A DNA stretch of 64,000 nt from Lytechinus variegatus (Eukaryota; Echinodermata; Echinoidea; Temnopleuroida; Toxopneustidae): assembly GCF_018143015.1 (NCBI RefSeq), contig NC_054747.1:30746733-30810732 (forward strand), given 5' to 3'. Each line of letters opens with the position of its first letter. The stretch's first letter is position 1. The translations under genes and the position numbers were made by a program. The notes below the pieces were generated by a model, which was not told where the DNA came from, ran no database searches, and saw nothing but the letters and a program-made list of their open reading frames with translations. Of the stretch, positions 21,201-33,378 are shown one piece after another.

Positions 21201-24200
21201 GGGTCGTGTGTTTGAATCCCACCATGGCCTAGCGTCCTTTGGCAAGGCATCAATCCACACTTTGCCACCCTCACCCAGGTGCTAATTGGGTATCGGTAGG
21301 AAACAACCGTCATTGTGGTTGGTTTAGCAAGTTTGCGCCTAACAGTCTGCTTGGAATGCTATGAATCCAGTGGCCGGGTAATAATAATTGTGAAGTGCTT
21401 TGTAGAGTTGTAGATTGATAAAGCACTATATAAATGCTGATTATTATCATTATATTATAACCCCGGCTTTAGTTTGGAGTCTTGAAGCTCTTGTCGGAAT
21501 GTTTCCTAGGGAGTGGGAGAAACTTTTGCCAGAAAAGGGGATACTTTGGTTCGCTTATTTGATCTATGTGAGGAAAATTAACTAAAAAAATTTGAGAGCA
21601 TATATTGTATGTCTCGTGTTTTGCTCAAAAATACTTCCCTATTGTGAATTGAGGTTTGCTGAGTATTTCATAGGGGAAGTAATAATTTCTATGATAACAT
21701 AGCTGAATCAAATCAAGGTTTCCATAATAGTTATCATCAATAAAGTAAGCTTCAGGCAATAGGGGGGTCAGTGTTCAAAGATAGCTGATATCTATAAGAT
21801 TGCTGTGAAGTAATGATTCTTTATAACATATCTCACTCACTGTATAATACAGAACTGCAAAGTAGTATTTATTTTCAGTAACTATAAATGAGAATGATAC
21901 CAATGGTTTTATGCAAAAATACTGATTTCTAAACTTCCACTGTTATGTGGTGTTGTATGGTTATTCCTTTGAAAATGCTGATTTCCTCACCAAAATACTG
22001 AATTTCAGCTTTTGAAATACCGGTACTGAAATGGTCTTGTTCAGGTTGGCAGCTCTTATTATGTATATTCTATACCCTATCTTCACGATGCAGGAGTCTT
22101 GTACTACATATACATGGGTATGTTAGCCGTCTTCTGTACCAATGCTATTAACATCTTGGCTGGAGTGAATGGCATAGAGTGTGGTCAGTCTGCTGTCATC
22201 TGCATTAGTGTTATCATCTTTAATATTGTCCAACTTTCAGGTATGCAGTAGTTTTAATGATTCAATTTGTGATTTGTGATCAGTGATTCTACAAATCGGC
22301 ATTCACCTAATTTCTAGGCAAATTTTTGAAAATTAATGAATTTTTTTCCTTTTGGAAAGCCTTACATTTACTCTATAAAGTAATCATATTTTTTATTACT
22401 ATGGAGTAATCAAATATAAAGTAATCACATTTTAGATTTAAATATATATTATTTAAAGAATAAGAGAAGATTAAAACTGCAAAAACTGGCACATCTTGTC
22501 CTTTGATTTCTTAATTCAAGATACGGAAGACGGTACAATCTTTGCTAAATGGAGTTTTGAATTAGAATGAAATGAAAATGTTGTAATCTCTATATTACCG
22601 GTATGTAGAATATGAGGAAAGTTTTTGTGTTTTTTAAACAAGGAAATGACTGATAAAGTAATTGAATTGATATTAAAGATTTGCTTACCATGCTCTCTTT
22701 GCAGGCAACTGGACAGAAGCACATCAATTCTCTTTGTATTTCATGATGCCATTTTGTGCTGTATGCCTGGCTCTTCTTTATCATAATTGGTGAGTTGACC
22801 ATCATTAGATAATATCATATTATCTCAATTTTTATCAGCAAATCCTCCATTTATTTACAAAGTCAAAGTGACTGATAAGCACTCTTGTAAACTGAAAGTC
22901 ATTTTGAAAGAATTTTTTTTCAAAGGTTCTTCCGGGAATGGATCATATTTAATATCTGATTTAGGTTTAATTCTATGCCTGAATTTTGGATGTTGAAAAG
23001 AAATGATCTTCAAACATCCATGACTCTTAACCCTATTGAGGACTGCACCCCCCCCCCCCCCCACTCTGATCTTGACTGCCGTTCGCGTGATCGCGCTGAA
23101 ATTTGGCCAGCATATTCTTTACCACATAAACTACAAGGCAGTATAAAAATTTGAGGGTTGAGAAAAGTGAAACACAAAATTTACAGGTAGCTTTATTTCT
23201 TGTTTGTTCATGAAGTAAGAAATCCCAGTCATGCTATATACTTCATGAGAACTGATGTCCATGTATTTGACTTGCATTCAAATTGAAATGATGGATGCAT
23301 TCTTATAATTCATTTAACCCATTTTTGTTCATGTATTAATTTATTATTATGTGTAATAACAATGAGAATATCGTCGGCCTTATGCCAAAAGGGCCTTAAC
23401 TGCTTTTGGCCATTCCGAGATAATGGCGTTTAAAGGTTTTGGCCTCTCTAATAATCAAAAGTTTGTGGTCGTTTTTTTGCTTTTGAAGCCAATTTCGATA
23501 AACGTGTTAAGTTATTAAGTTTTACATGAAATGTGTTAAATTTATTATAAAATATTCAGAACCCCTAAAATCGGGTTAAGGCCCTTTTGGCATAAGGCTT
23601 AGAATATATTTATTACAATGTATTCAATGAAATAAAGCATTGATACAATAAGTTGTGGACCCCTTAAAATAAATAAATTAAATAAATTGTGAAATTCAAT
23701 CCAATTTTTTATCGTTTTGTATCTGCCATCAATTTCTTTCCCTAGGTATCCATCCAGAGCCTTCGTGGGAGACACCTTCTGCTATTTTGCTGGAATGACG
23801 TTTGCTGTGGTCGCCATCTTGGGCCATTTCAGTAAGACCATGCTTCTTTTCTTCATACCGCAAGTCATCAACTTCATCTTCTCAGTTCCTCAGCTCTTCC
23901 ATTTTGTGCCCTGCCCCCGGCATAGACTACCAAAGTAAGTACATGATACAGAGGGGGGTTGATTAGTAAATTAAATTTGCACAGTACTGAGCTCTTCCAT
24001 TTTGTGCCCTGCCCCCAGGATAGACTACCAAAGTAAGTACATGATACAGAGGGGGGTTGATTAGTAAATTGAATTGCACAGTACTGAGCTCTTCCATTTT
24101 GTGCCCTGCCCCCGTCACAGACCCCCAAAGTAAGTACATGATACAGAGGGAGGTTGATAAGTAAACTGAATTACGCAGTACTGAGCTCTTCTAATTTGTA

Positions 24201-27200
24201 CCCTGCCCCCGTCACAAGACTCCCAAAGTAAGTACACAATACAGAGGGAGGTTGATTAGTAAATTCGATTGCACAGTACTGAGCTCTTCCATTTTTTGCC
24301 CTGCCGCTGGCATAGACTACCAAAGTAAGTACATTATTCAGAGGGGGGTCAATAAGTAAATTGAATTGCACAGTATTGAGCTCTTCCATTTTGTGCCCTG
24401 CCGACGGCCTAGACTACCAAAAGGAGTACACGATACAGAGGGGGGTTGATAAGTAAATTTAATTTGTTAGTTCTTTTGCTGTTCTATTTTGTACCCTGTC
24501 CCTGGCATAGACTCCCAAAGTAAGTACATGATACAGAGGGAGGTTGATTAGTAAAGTGAATTGTACTGTCCTTTTGCTCTTCCATTTTGTGCCCTGCCCC
24601 TGGCATAGACTCTCTAGGTTAATACTTTATACAGAGGGAGTAAAAAATTGAATAATGCTAATCTGTATTGCTCATTTGCCATTCTTCATGGAATGTTGTG
24701 ATATTTCCAATTGAAGAACTTGAATGACCATTTCTCTCAGATAAATTGAGCATCAAACAAAGCATATTGAACCAATGAAGATAGGTACAGGGATTGTGCA
24801 ATTGATTTTAGTCCATTTCTATGTAGTTATTATATGGTCTTACAAAGATTTGCGATTGATCTGATCAATCACAACTATGGACGGCCAGCAACGTCAACAA
24901 ATTCCCTGTGCTTCTCTTTGTTTACAAAGGACATTGTGCAAATTTCCTGTAGAAAAAATAATTACACTGATAGATTTCCATAGAGTTACGATTGATTGGA
25001 ACAATCGCAACTCTTGTAAGACAGGGCCCAGATATAATGTATCATAGCTAACCACAAATGTAACTTATAATTTTGTGTGAATTTTGTTCTTTATGCCTAC
25101 ATGTATAATATATTATATTGATGTATACATGATGTATCATTTTGTCATTTTTTATTAACAGGTTTGATCCACAGACAGATACCCTAGGAATGAGCTTTAC
25201 AAGATTTAAGATGAAAAATCTGGGTTTTATTGGTGAGTTTTAACCATTATGATCCATTCCACCAGACTTGAAAGCTTTCTTATAATTATGGTAACTATCT
25301 CAAAGAATTATAACAGTATAACAGTATCCAACACAATGACTTATTAGATTTGGATCGTTGTTGCCCAGTGGACTAGTGTCCAGACTTTTAAAGAGAGGGT
25401 CATATGTTCAAATCCCAGCCCATGGCGTAACTTCCTTCAGCAAGATATTAATCTTGTTGCACTCGACCCTGGTGATGTGATTGGGTACCCGGTTGGATTT
25501 ATTCCTTGAATGCTTTAGTGCCTCTGGCAGGTCAACTACTGGTGTCTGATTTTTAAGACTAACTTTGTCTTCTTTTGGCTCTGTCACAATGATGTATATT
25601 TCTTTATACTATGTTTGAATTCCTTTCTTGGTTCATTTTCCTCTTCAATTGTGTGTTTTTCCTATTTTGTACATATTTTATAGTATGATATCAAGTATCA
25701 AGTGCAGCAGAGTATACATATAGAAACAGGCAGCACGCCACTATATAAATGGACATATTATTTGTGAATAAATATAAGCAAAATCGTCTTGTAGAAGATG
25801 AATAATTGCTTTAATAGTCATGAGCAAAATGAGCATGGCATTCTATAGTAAGACATGTTCTTATTCTCCTGTGTCTGAATGATATTCTCTGTTATCATAT
25901 CACAGCAAAATACTGCTTTCGTAAAATTACATTTTACTGCTTCACTTTGTGCTTCAGGTTTTGTGCTTTTACTGTTTTACTTTGTGCTTTTGTATAATTG
26001 CATATTATTTGTTGTTGTTTTCAGGGAGGCTAGCAGTAAGAGTCTGTGGGCTTGTTGGGGTGATACACATCAAAGAAGGAGTGGGTGAAGATAAAGATGA
26101 GACGGAATGCAGTAATTTCACCATTCTAAATCTCATCCTTAAAATTATGGGACCGATGCATGAAAGAACTTTGGTTCTTGTTATGCTCTTCATACAGGTG
26201 AGAATGGCTTTATTCTTGTTTCAGGGAAATCAGAGAAATTATACTTTTTTCTAGTCGGGTAAAAATCAGGGAATTTGAAAAAAAATACCTCAAATTAGGG
26301 AAGAATGTCTGAAATGAGGGGAAAAAATCGGAATTTGATCGTCTCAAAAGTTGAAAGCACGGTAGTCAGACTGTTTTGTGTTGTTTTCAATGATATGTAC
26401 TAGGATTGCCTTGAATCAACTCTTTCTGTATAAGGTGAGGAAAGGATAGCTGTATGGGGAGAAGGGAGGCTGTTACATACCAGTGTAATAGTGCTAATTA
26501 GTTTTACATTATTGTTTTTATACTGAAAATACATGTAATTCACTGAGACAGCTTAGAAAACATGTGAAACTGGGAATGGGTTTAAATAATTATCAGGGAA
26601 TTTTAAAACTTCATCAGGGAAAAATCAGGGAATTTCGTTTTTTTGAAAAGCTAGGAACCCTGTTGTTTGCTCTACCCGCATTACAACATTTTATTGATCG
26701 TTAAATTTAACGATGGTTAAAATTTTGTAATGCTTGTAGAGGAAATTGGCTTTGTGAAGACTCAAGACGTTGCTAGCGTCTCTTCACTTGCATCTAAATT
26801 CTGCCATTTAAACAAATTTTAGTGTTTATCAATTAATTATATATATGAAGCTTTTTGAGACCGAGCCAACACACATGGTTTTATGTTAATGGAGGTAGTT
26901 GTTAACTTTTCTAGTTGATCAATACCTGAAATTTTCAAACTCTAAGTATATCTAACTTCCCATTTCCTCCATTCTTATTTCACTTCATGAACTCCACAAG
27001 GCACAAAACTTTGAGAGCGTAGCACCTTCCATATAAAGCAGAAAGTAAACCAATTACTTGCCCACTCATATTATCTTCTTTGATATATTTGTAAATCATT
27101 TATTGATGTGCACAAAATTTGAATTCTTTATATATTTCAATAGTTTAATTCTTTTATTTTGTTTTACCTCCAGGTACTTGGATCATGTGTAGCTTTCTTT

Positions 27201-27248
27201 GTGCGGTTCTACCTGGCCGGATTCTTCTACGATGTTATAGAATACTAG
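18233..27248 (+). CDS. DPAGT1: UDP-GlcNAc:dolichyl-phosphate GlcNAc-1-phosphate transferase, 9 exons
   Basis: Coding exons are 18233-18408, 19704-19824, 20841-21054, 22094-22240, 22705-22789, 23746-23934, 25162-25232, 26025-26197 and 27174-27248, all GT/AG with matching phases, giving 416 residues (human about 408). The ER multipass enzyme moves GlcNAc-1-phosphate from UDP-GlcNAc to dolichyl phosphate, the first step of N-glycan precursor synthesis and the target of tunicamycin. Seen motifs are [16 protein letters not shown] (116-130; Asp pair and Lys130), [13 protein letters not shown] (185-197), the active-site loop [13 protein letters not shown] with Asp257, FCYFAGM and PCPRHR (303-308). 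Many hydrophobic helices are evident. The N-terminus aligns residue for residue with the vertebrate protein, so the ATG at 18233 is favoured. An acceptor-like ttcttcacag ends right before that ATG, suggesting an upstream non-coding exon. Intron 6 opens with a tandem array copied from exon 6. Introns also hold SINE and MITE copies. Confidence 0.97.
18451..18722. repeat. Fold-back MITE with 'gggccctgtcttac' ends, copy 1
   Basis: The left arm ccccgtctttcaaagagttgc precedes gattgatctgatcaat. The right arm ends gattggatcaatcgtaactc and then tttgtaagacagggccc, the inverse. It is in DPAGT1 intron 1, and the same element recurs in intron 6 at 24836. Confidence 0.8.
21161..21456 (+). mobile_element. 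tRNA-derived SINE in DPAGT1 intron 3
   Basis: The head gtggtgtagcggttctgact (box A-like) and the box B-like gtgtttgaatcccacc follow the layout of a tRNA with a TAA-type anticodon region. The body resembles the other SINE copies at aaggcatcaatccacac and caggtgctaattgggtatcgg. The tail is aaagcactatataaatgctg followed by attatcattat. It begins about 105 bases after the exon 3 donor. Confidence 0.85.
23376..23600. repeat. Fold-back MITE in DPAGT1 intron 5
   Basis: The left ggccttatgccaaaagggcc (then ttaac) is mirrored by the right gttaaggcccttttggcata (then agg). The interior has no coding capacity. It lies about 145 bases before the exon 6 acceptor. Confidence 0.85.
23883..24640 (+). repeat. 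Exon-derived minisatellite with repeated splice donors
   Basis: Eight copies of a 97-98 base unit start inside the last ~50 bases of DPAGT1 exon 6. The core is gagctcttccattttgtgcc, ctgcccccggcatagactac, caaagtaagtacatg, then gaggggggttgattagtaaa. Copy 1 is the exon end itself with its donor at 23935. Later GTAAGT donors are at 24033, 24130, 24228, 24325 and 24520; the sixth and eighth copies have lost theirs. In the exon frame TAA follows at once after the true junction (LPK then stop), so use of any later donor would end the protein. Minus-strand open frames here are artefacts. Confidence 0.95.
24836..25031. repeat. Fold-back MITE with 'gggccctgtcttac' ends, copy 2
   Basis: The left tcttacaaagatttgcgatt and right gcaactcttgtaagacaggg match the intron 1 copy at 18451, including the inner words gccagcaacgtcaacaaatt and gcaaatttcctgtag. 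It is shorter, by an internal deletion. It lies in DPAGT1 intron 6. Confidence 0.8.
25361..25760 (+). mobile_element. tRNA-derived SINE, diverged, DPAGT1 intron 7
   Basis: The head is ttgcccagtggactagtgtc, with a box B-like atatgttcaaatcccagcc. The body is cagcaagatattaatcttg, gtgatgtgattgggtacccg and attccttgaatgcttt, and the tail ends ccactatataaatgg. It is the same family as the copies at 33743, 35500, 35693 and 37680. About 170 bases between body and tail look foreign or decayed. Confidence 0.75.
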
Positions 27249-28147
27249 ATAATTGATATTTCCAAAGATTCTTTTGAAAATTTATATATATTTGATCATA
27301 TTTCTGAAATTATATTATCACAAAAAGTGTTTTTGTGTGAATCATGTGCATAACTGAAACAAATAATCTTTTAAATTACATATGTGATATGTTTAAATAT
27401 GTAATATCACATAAGCCTATCTAAATCCAAGACTAAATGAACTTTGTTACAACATAACTATGTATTGTATCTTTATTTCTAATTTGATGATTTGTGTATG
27501 GTTGACACACCTCTTAATGACCACCTTATTTTCTAAGCATGGTTTCTACGAAAATAATTAATTCTCAGTTTAACCTAGTTTTTGTTTCGTTTGTGCAGAA
27601 ACTTGAGCAGATCAGAATCCCAAGTTTAGATTGAAGACTCAGACTCTATGCGGGTATATATCACCGACCAATGAATTCGTGATTTAAATATGCTCATTTG
27701 CACCCTTCTTTTAGGACTGGCCACCTACTATTCTTGTCGCGGTGGCAAAATATTTTTACTCTTCCAAATTAGTTCTATGATATCACCATGCTTAATGAAA
27801 TGATTGTCTCATTATTTCAACTGCGAACTTCGGCACATGATTCGACGATTAATGACAGATATTTGTTCTAAAGCATTTATGTTTTTGCAGTGGGTTGTGG
27901 GTCTGGTCAATACAATTTTGATAAATTCTACAAAAATTTTACCTTTTTATCCGTCTTTTTCCCCTCGTAAAATCAATTCTGTTATTCCTTTGGACACTGC
28001 GTCTACTTTCCTGCTTGTAGTGTTTATGCTATGCAATCATCTTAATGCATGTAAGGTGGTCGGTAACAAAGAGGTGGTTGATATGTAGTGGACTAACTAT
28101 ACAGGGATTCTTGGAAAGACAATTATGTAAGTGCACACCCTGTAGTA

Positions 28148-28153
28148 AATAAA
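28148..28153 (+). terminator. Candidate polyadenylation signal for DPAGT1
   Basis: This is an AATAAA hexamer downstream of the DPAGT1 stop codon. It is a weak call, because AT-rich DNA gives such hexamers by chance. Confidence 0.3.
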
Positions 28154-30589
28154 GGAAGGTGATTTGGGCAATTCCTGACAGCTTTATTTTTGAATAACTA
28201 GAATAAGAAATGATTTTGTGTTACAGAGAAATCATTTTTAAGCCCTGGGATTCTTAGTTAAGATATTAGTCAGAACATTTATGACTTTAACAACTACATG
28301 CAATTTATCTGCCTTTTTTGTATATATTGTCCTTAATTTTGCATGCCAGATTTTGCCAGAGAAGAAAAATTAATTAATTCATTTGTCCAATGAATATTTG
28401 AAATCACCAATCATGAATCACCAAACGAAAAAAAAGAAATTAATCAAACATTTTTTTATTGCAAAAGTCATGCTTTGTATATCCAGTAAAGATCACTTGA
28501 TGTTGCATTTGGAGAAAGGGTGATTACATCGTTTAGTCATGCTCATCTGCTGTGTTGATATCATTATTGCTATATATATATTTTAAGTAATATCCATTTA
28601 TACCAGTAATGTAATTTACTTAACAAATCAGCACCAAAAAGAGAGAAACACTTTTGATTTAGTTTCTGTCATGCAACACTCCTTTTAAACAGGCAGTATT
28701 TATTCCATTCCAACTGATTATATAGGTATATATAAGGAAGAATTGTCCTGTCCCCCCCCCCTCCAAAAAAAATGAATGCATACATAAATAAAATTAATAA
28801 AAAATAAATAAGAAATAAATTAAATAAAAAGTGTGCCTATGAGATGACAGAATCACCAAAACTTATCTTTACCTTAAAAATCCTTTGGAGTACTACATTC
28901 TTTGTTTCAACATAGATAAATCTCTTTTTTTTTCGATTGCATTACGTTTGAAGAATTTTTGGTTGTCTTTCACATCATTTTCAAGGTAAAGATATATTAT
29001 TTTATGAAAATGTCAGTTGTCTTTTGTCTACCTTTCTTTAAGGGGGGGGGCTGGGGATTTGATTTTTCCATCGATTGATTTTAGATAGTGGATCAATAGA
29101 TCATGAACCTATTGTTAAATTGTCATATCGATGCTATGACTGTGTTACCATTGTGAAGAACTTTTAATGTCAGCATTGTAATTGAATATGTGCAGACTAA
29201 TTTAATTATATTTCATATGAATACCGACTCACCTGATGTTTGGTTTCTTCTGTTTTATTGGTATTTCTTTTTGGAAAATAAGAATAACTAAACTCAAACT
29301 TGTCGAATGTCAAGCTGGCAGGAATGATGAAATACATATAAAAATATATCAAAAAAGAGACATCATTCTTTATCAGCACATAATACTCTAATGAATTGAC
29401 TGTATAAATTTCTGTAGGCTTTGGATATTATTATCCCCTATAAAGGCAATTGATTAGAGAAGAGCCATGTAAAATGCCTTTGATTTATTAATATTATATA
29501 AGAGGTAATTTTTTTGTCTTTATATACCCGCATGAAAAATCTGTAAATTAAGCCATAAATAATGCACAAATACCCTTACAAGGAGGAATTTTCCGTCAAC
29601 TACATTGAGGTGTTCAAGAACAGAGAATAATTTGTAATTCACACAACAAAAAAGGCGGTCTATAAAGTTTGTCATAGTTTCCTGTCCTAGATGTGTAGCG
29701 TTGGCTTTCAGAAAAGAGCGTAAAACTGCCATTCTGGTTCTGTGCTATTTGGCAAAGGTTTGTAATCCTTCGTCTAGTGACAATAAATTGACCCTCAAAG
29801 GACTAGGATATTTGAGATCAAGGAGGGGGGTCCCATCCTATTATGATTTTTTCTCTGAATGCCCTGATTTCAGTGAACAAAAATATAAACCCTCATCCTA
29901 CAAAGAAGTCTGTAAAGAAAAGAAATTGAAGTTTGTTTCTGCTTCCATCAGAAAAGGTTTGGGAGGTCTGTTAAGTCTGTTTCTACTCGATAGATAAGAA
30001 CCTAATAAATATATAGTGTCCTTTTTCTTCTCTTTTTTTCTTCACTTTTTTTTCTTCTTCACTCTTCTTTTTCTCTTTTCTTCTACGTTTTATCTTCACT
30101 TTTCTTCTTCGCTTCTCTTCTCTTTTCTTCTTCCCTTATCTTTTCTTCTTCTGCAGTTTCATAAAACGTTGACATAAGACAAAAGTATACATCACTGACT
30201 TTGTAATTTCAATAAAATAAATTTATTCCATTATACAAATGTATACATTACAATATATAATCAGAACCATAATTTAGTGATATGAAAACAACTGAAAGAA
30301 AGGAGATGGAAAAAAAAATCACCAGTTGGAGAATAAAAAGTGAAAGTAATAGAAATGCCACCTCAGAACAAGATAATTTAAGCAAATAAAATAATTTGAT
30401 GGGCCTGCAAGAGAGGAAAATCTATCGAAGTACCTCTGCATGAACTTCACCATTCCGGTAATTTCGCCATCTATACTTTTTTTAAGTGGAGTGCTGAAAT
30501 TACTCAAATATCATTTCTGTACCAGTGTCATCACAAGGAATTTTTAAGCAGTGGTCAGAAAACCTCAAGGCATCTTGCCAAGTTGGTTC

Positions 30590-30715
30590 AGGAGAATGTT
30601 TCATGAAAGGACTTGTCCAACAGTTACCATAGGATTTGCCCTCCTCAGCCAATCAAAATTATGGAAAATAATCAGAACCAACAACTTGTCAGACAAAAAT
30701 GCTGGGCAAGTAGGT
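30590..30715 (+). repeat. Interspersed repeat fragment ('aaggacttgtcc…gttaccatag')
   Basis: The words catgaaaggacttgtccaac, agttaccatag and cagccaatcaaaatta also occur in the same order at 32876-32980. The two copies define a short interspersed repeat. The open frames crossing each are not genes. Confidence 0.6.
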
Positions 30716-31034
30716 GAGATTGCTTTTGAGTAGTGGACAGTTCAACAGCATGCTCTTTCTCATTTTCTCAATCTCTTTCTCCATCTTCCGGCACTCTACC
30801 TCTCTCTCTCTTTCTGTCCCTTTCTCAAAATATCAATATTTCAAAATCAAATCTACTTTGTGCGATATACATTTCCAATCATTTTTCCCACCAAACTTCC
30901 GTTCCATCATTCACAACTTCCCTTTCTATATCATCTTTTTCAATGTACAAGAATCTCTTTCACCCTCCATACAATTAATAGGGTCTGTTCATTCATAGTG
31001 TGTCAATCAATGTGCCATTTACCCAGAGGTATGG

Positions 31035-31150
31035 TGTCACATGAATGCCAGCAATTATGCCCTATCTTGAAAAAAGACAGCCTTTTTATGTGTTTTGGGG
31101 GTCGCGCATGGTATCCACTTGTCAATGTAAGTGCCCCCCCCCCGGGCGCA
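31035..31150. repeat. End fragment of the 'ccactcgtgaatgg' fold-back family
   Basis: The stretch tcgcgcatggtatccacttg, then tcaatgtaagtgcc and a C run, matches the right end of the element at 7790-8350. Confidence 0.75.
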
Positions 31151-31509
31151 TTTCTGAACGTTGGCATTCTCGAAACATTCGATAAATATATATTCATTGA
31201 TTAAAAAGGGGAGGGGTGATTCTGATTTCAGAAAGGATGGGCGGGGCACGGGCGTAATGAGCCAAAATGTTGGAGTGGGAAATATATGGCGTATCGGGAA
31301 AAATTTTCGACATTTTTATTACCAAAATCCAATTTTGTGATAGATTTAGACATAATATAATGCACAGATTACCATTTCGAGTGTAGTATGTGATCCCGCT
31401 CTTGAATAAAATTTGTTTTTGATGATTATTATACAAATAATGAATGTTTATGAGTGCAATGGACAGTATTCTGTCCATTGCACAAATGAAAAAATAATTC
31501 ATTATTTGG

Positions 31510-31811
31510 TTTATATGACACCTAAAAATTGATTTTTTTCATATGAATTAAATTTATGAATTTTGATGCAAAACATGCTCATGCAGTGCGAGTTCGGTCT
31601 ATTGATTGTTACGTCATTACAACATGCGCAATGCTGGTGCATGAGCTGCCGTCTCGGTGTGCGCGTGCAATGGACAAAATCATATGGATCCAAAATTGCA
31701 CGATGAATGGATCCAAAATTGCACGGTCGATGACATCATTGCAAAATGGGCTGAATGAACGATCTCAAACAACCAATCAAATCACAAGGATCTATCTAGG
31801 TGTCATATAAA
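31510..31811. repeat. Inverted-repeat element with 'tttatatgacacct' ends
   Basis: tttatatgacacct at the left is exactly mirrored by aggtgtcatataaa at the right. The interior is CpG-containing and carries a repeated atggatccaaaattgcac. Just outside, 31455-31485, is a separate small hairpin around gtgcaatggacag. Confidence 0.75.
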
Positions 31812-32875
31812 AGCTAATCATTGCACATACTGAATAGCTACATAATAAAAACAGCATCTTGAAATTCAAATTTAGCTACTATAAGACATTTTGACTGATA
31901 TTAAAACAATTTTCTTTTTCAAGGAATCAATTACTGCCAATCTAACGGAAAAAGTCTGATTTAATCTAGAGCTGGTAAAAAATTGAAGAAAGCTGTGTTC
32001 CTCACTTGAAGCATTTTGCCATTTGCATGCACTGTAATTAGCTAAACAGTAATCCCAATCTTCAAAGGATCAATTTTGTAAATAATCTTCCAGAATTCCA
32101 GACCCTTGTTTCACAAATTTTCATGAAATTTGAAAAGCTTTTCAAATTTCATGAAAATTTCAAATTATACTTATTGAAAAGCTTATAAGCTACCAAGAAG
32201 CCACAGCCTCGTCGGCTAAAATCAAATCTGTCATAAATTATCAACATCTGTGACTGGTAACAAGTTGAGCAAAGGTGTAATATATGAATGACTAAAATAA
32301 AAAATTGAAAGCAGTATTTTTACATCTTACATATATATTAGTCCATACGATCTCACAAGATTGAAATACGATACTCCATAAGACAATAATGAAGTGCCCA
32401 TTTTGCTGCAAGTTATTACTTGCATTTACAGCTAACTCCAGTCAAGTCAAACCATTTGGCACCGTACAGAAATAAGTCTAACTTGGAGGAAAATTTGACT
32501 GAGGAACCGGGATGTAGTCGAGGCCGGAACTTCAGAGTCACGCTGGAAAAAATCCTTCAATACAATCAGAACATGTGACTCGGGAAGAGGCCGGCAAAAA
32601 GTGGCCTTGAGACCGGCGTGGACTGCATCCCTGCTTAGAAGAGGTGAACAATTTATCTATTACTTAATCAGGCTGGTGTTTCAGAAAGATTTAAGTGTAA
32701 CTTAACATCGATTCGACTCTCCGTTGCATGTGATATATAAGCCCTCACGGCATTGGTCAAATGATGCTCAGAGTATGTGCGCTATAAACCATGTATTTAT
32801 CAATGAGATTGAGTGTTATATGTACGCATTGGCACTCAACCATGACATAAAGTCACATTTAACTCTTTGCGAGAC

Positions 32876-32980
32876 ATAATGAAAGGACTTGTTATCCAAC
32901 AAAGTCTGTTTATGCCGACAGTTACCATAGTAACGGTGCTTCTCATCCAATCAAAACCAAGAAAGAAGTTGAAGAAACGC
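32876..32980 (+). repeat. Interspersed repeat fragment, second copy
   Basis: The words ataatgaaaggacttgt, agttaccatagtaac and catccaatcaaaacca parallel the copy at 30590-30715. Confidence 0.55.
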
Positions 32981-33378
32981 TCCTCTGAGTCGGTTCTGAA
33001 TAATTGCTTTGACTTCCAACACTATTTGACTACAGGATGGTTAATTGTGCAGACTTGACTGCATTAGGGGCAGTGGAAAATTGGGGGTCAACTTTTAGTT
33101 TAGCCCACTGCCCCTGTGTATATTGATAAGCTGTGGCATTCTGGGTACCCATGAATGATGCTATGCTTGATAAAGAATGGTTCACAAATCACAGTTCAAA
33201 TTACTGGTCCCCATCCTTAGACGCCATAATCATCATGGAACAGAGCTGTATCAATATTCTTCAGTCGATTTCAAGTGTTCAAATGATTGTTGACCATCCT
33301 CAGATGCTAAAATCATCATTAAAAGGAACTGCATCACTATTATCCAGTCAATTTTCAAGTGTTCAATTGGATGATTGA

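Larger units (their letters stand above)
27249..33378. other. Convergent intergenic region, DPAGT1 and PEX19 3' ends
   Basis: The first part should be DPAGT1 3' UTR; an AATAAA at 28148-28153 is a candidate polyadenylation signal 900 bases after the stop. No supported gene was found. The largest open frames (27804-28088 and 29701-29997, plus) match nothing I know. Polypyrimidine (CTT)n tracts lie at 30020-30150. Repeats are listed separately. Confidence 0.5.

Noticed and set aside
23874-24389. Minus-strand frames with repeated [17 protein letters not shown] text
   Set aside because: They are antisense readings of the exon-derived minisatellite in DPAGT1; the repeated peptide only mirrors the tandem unit.
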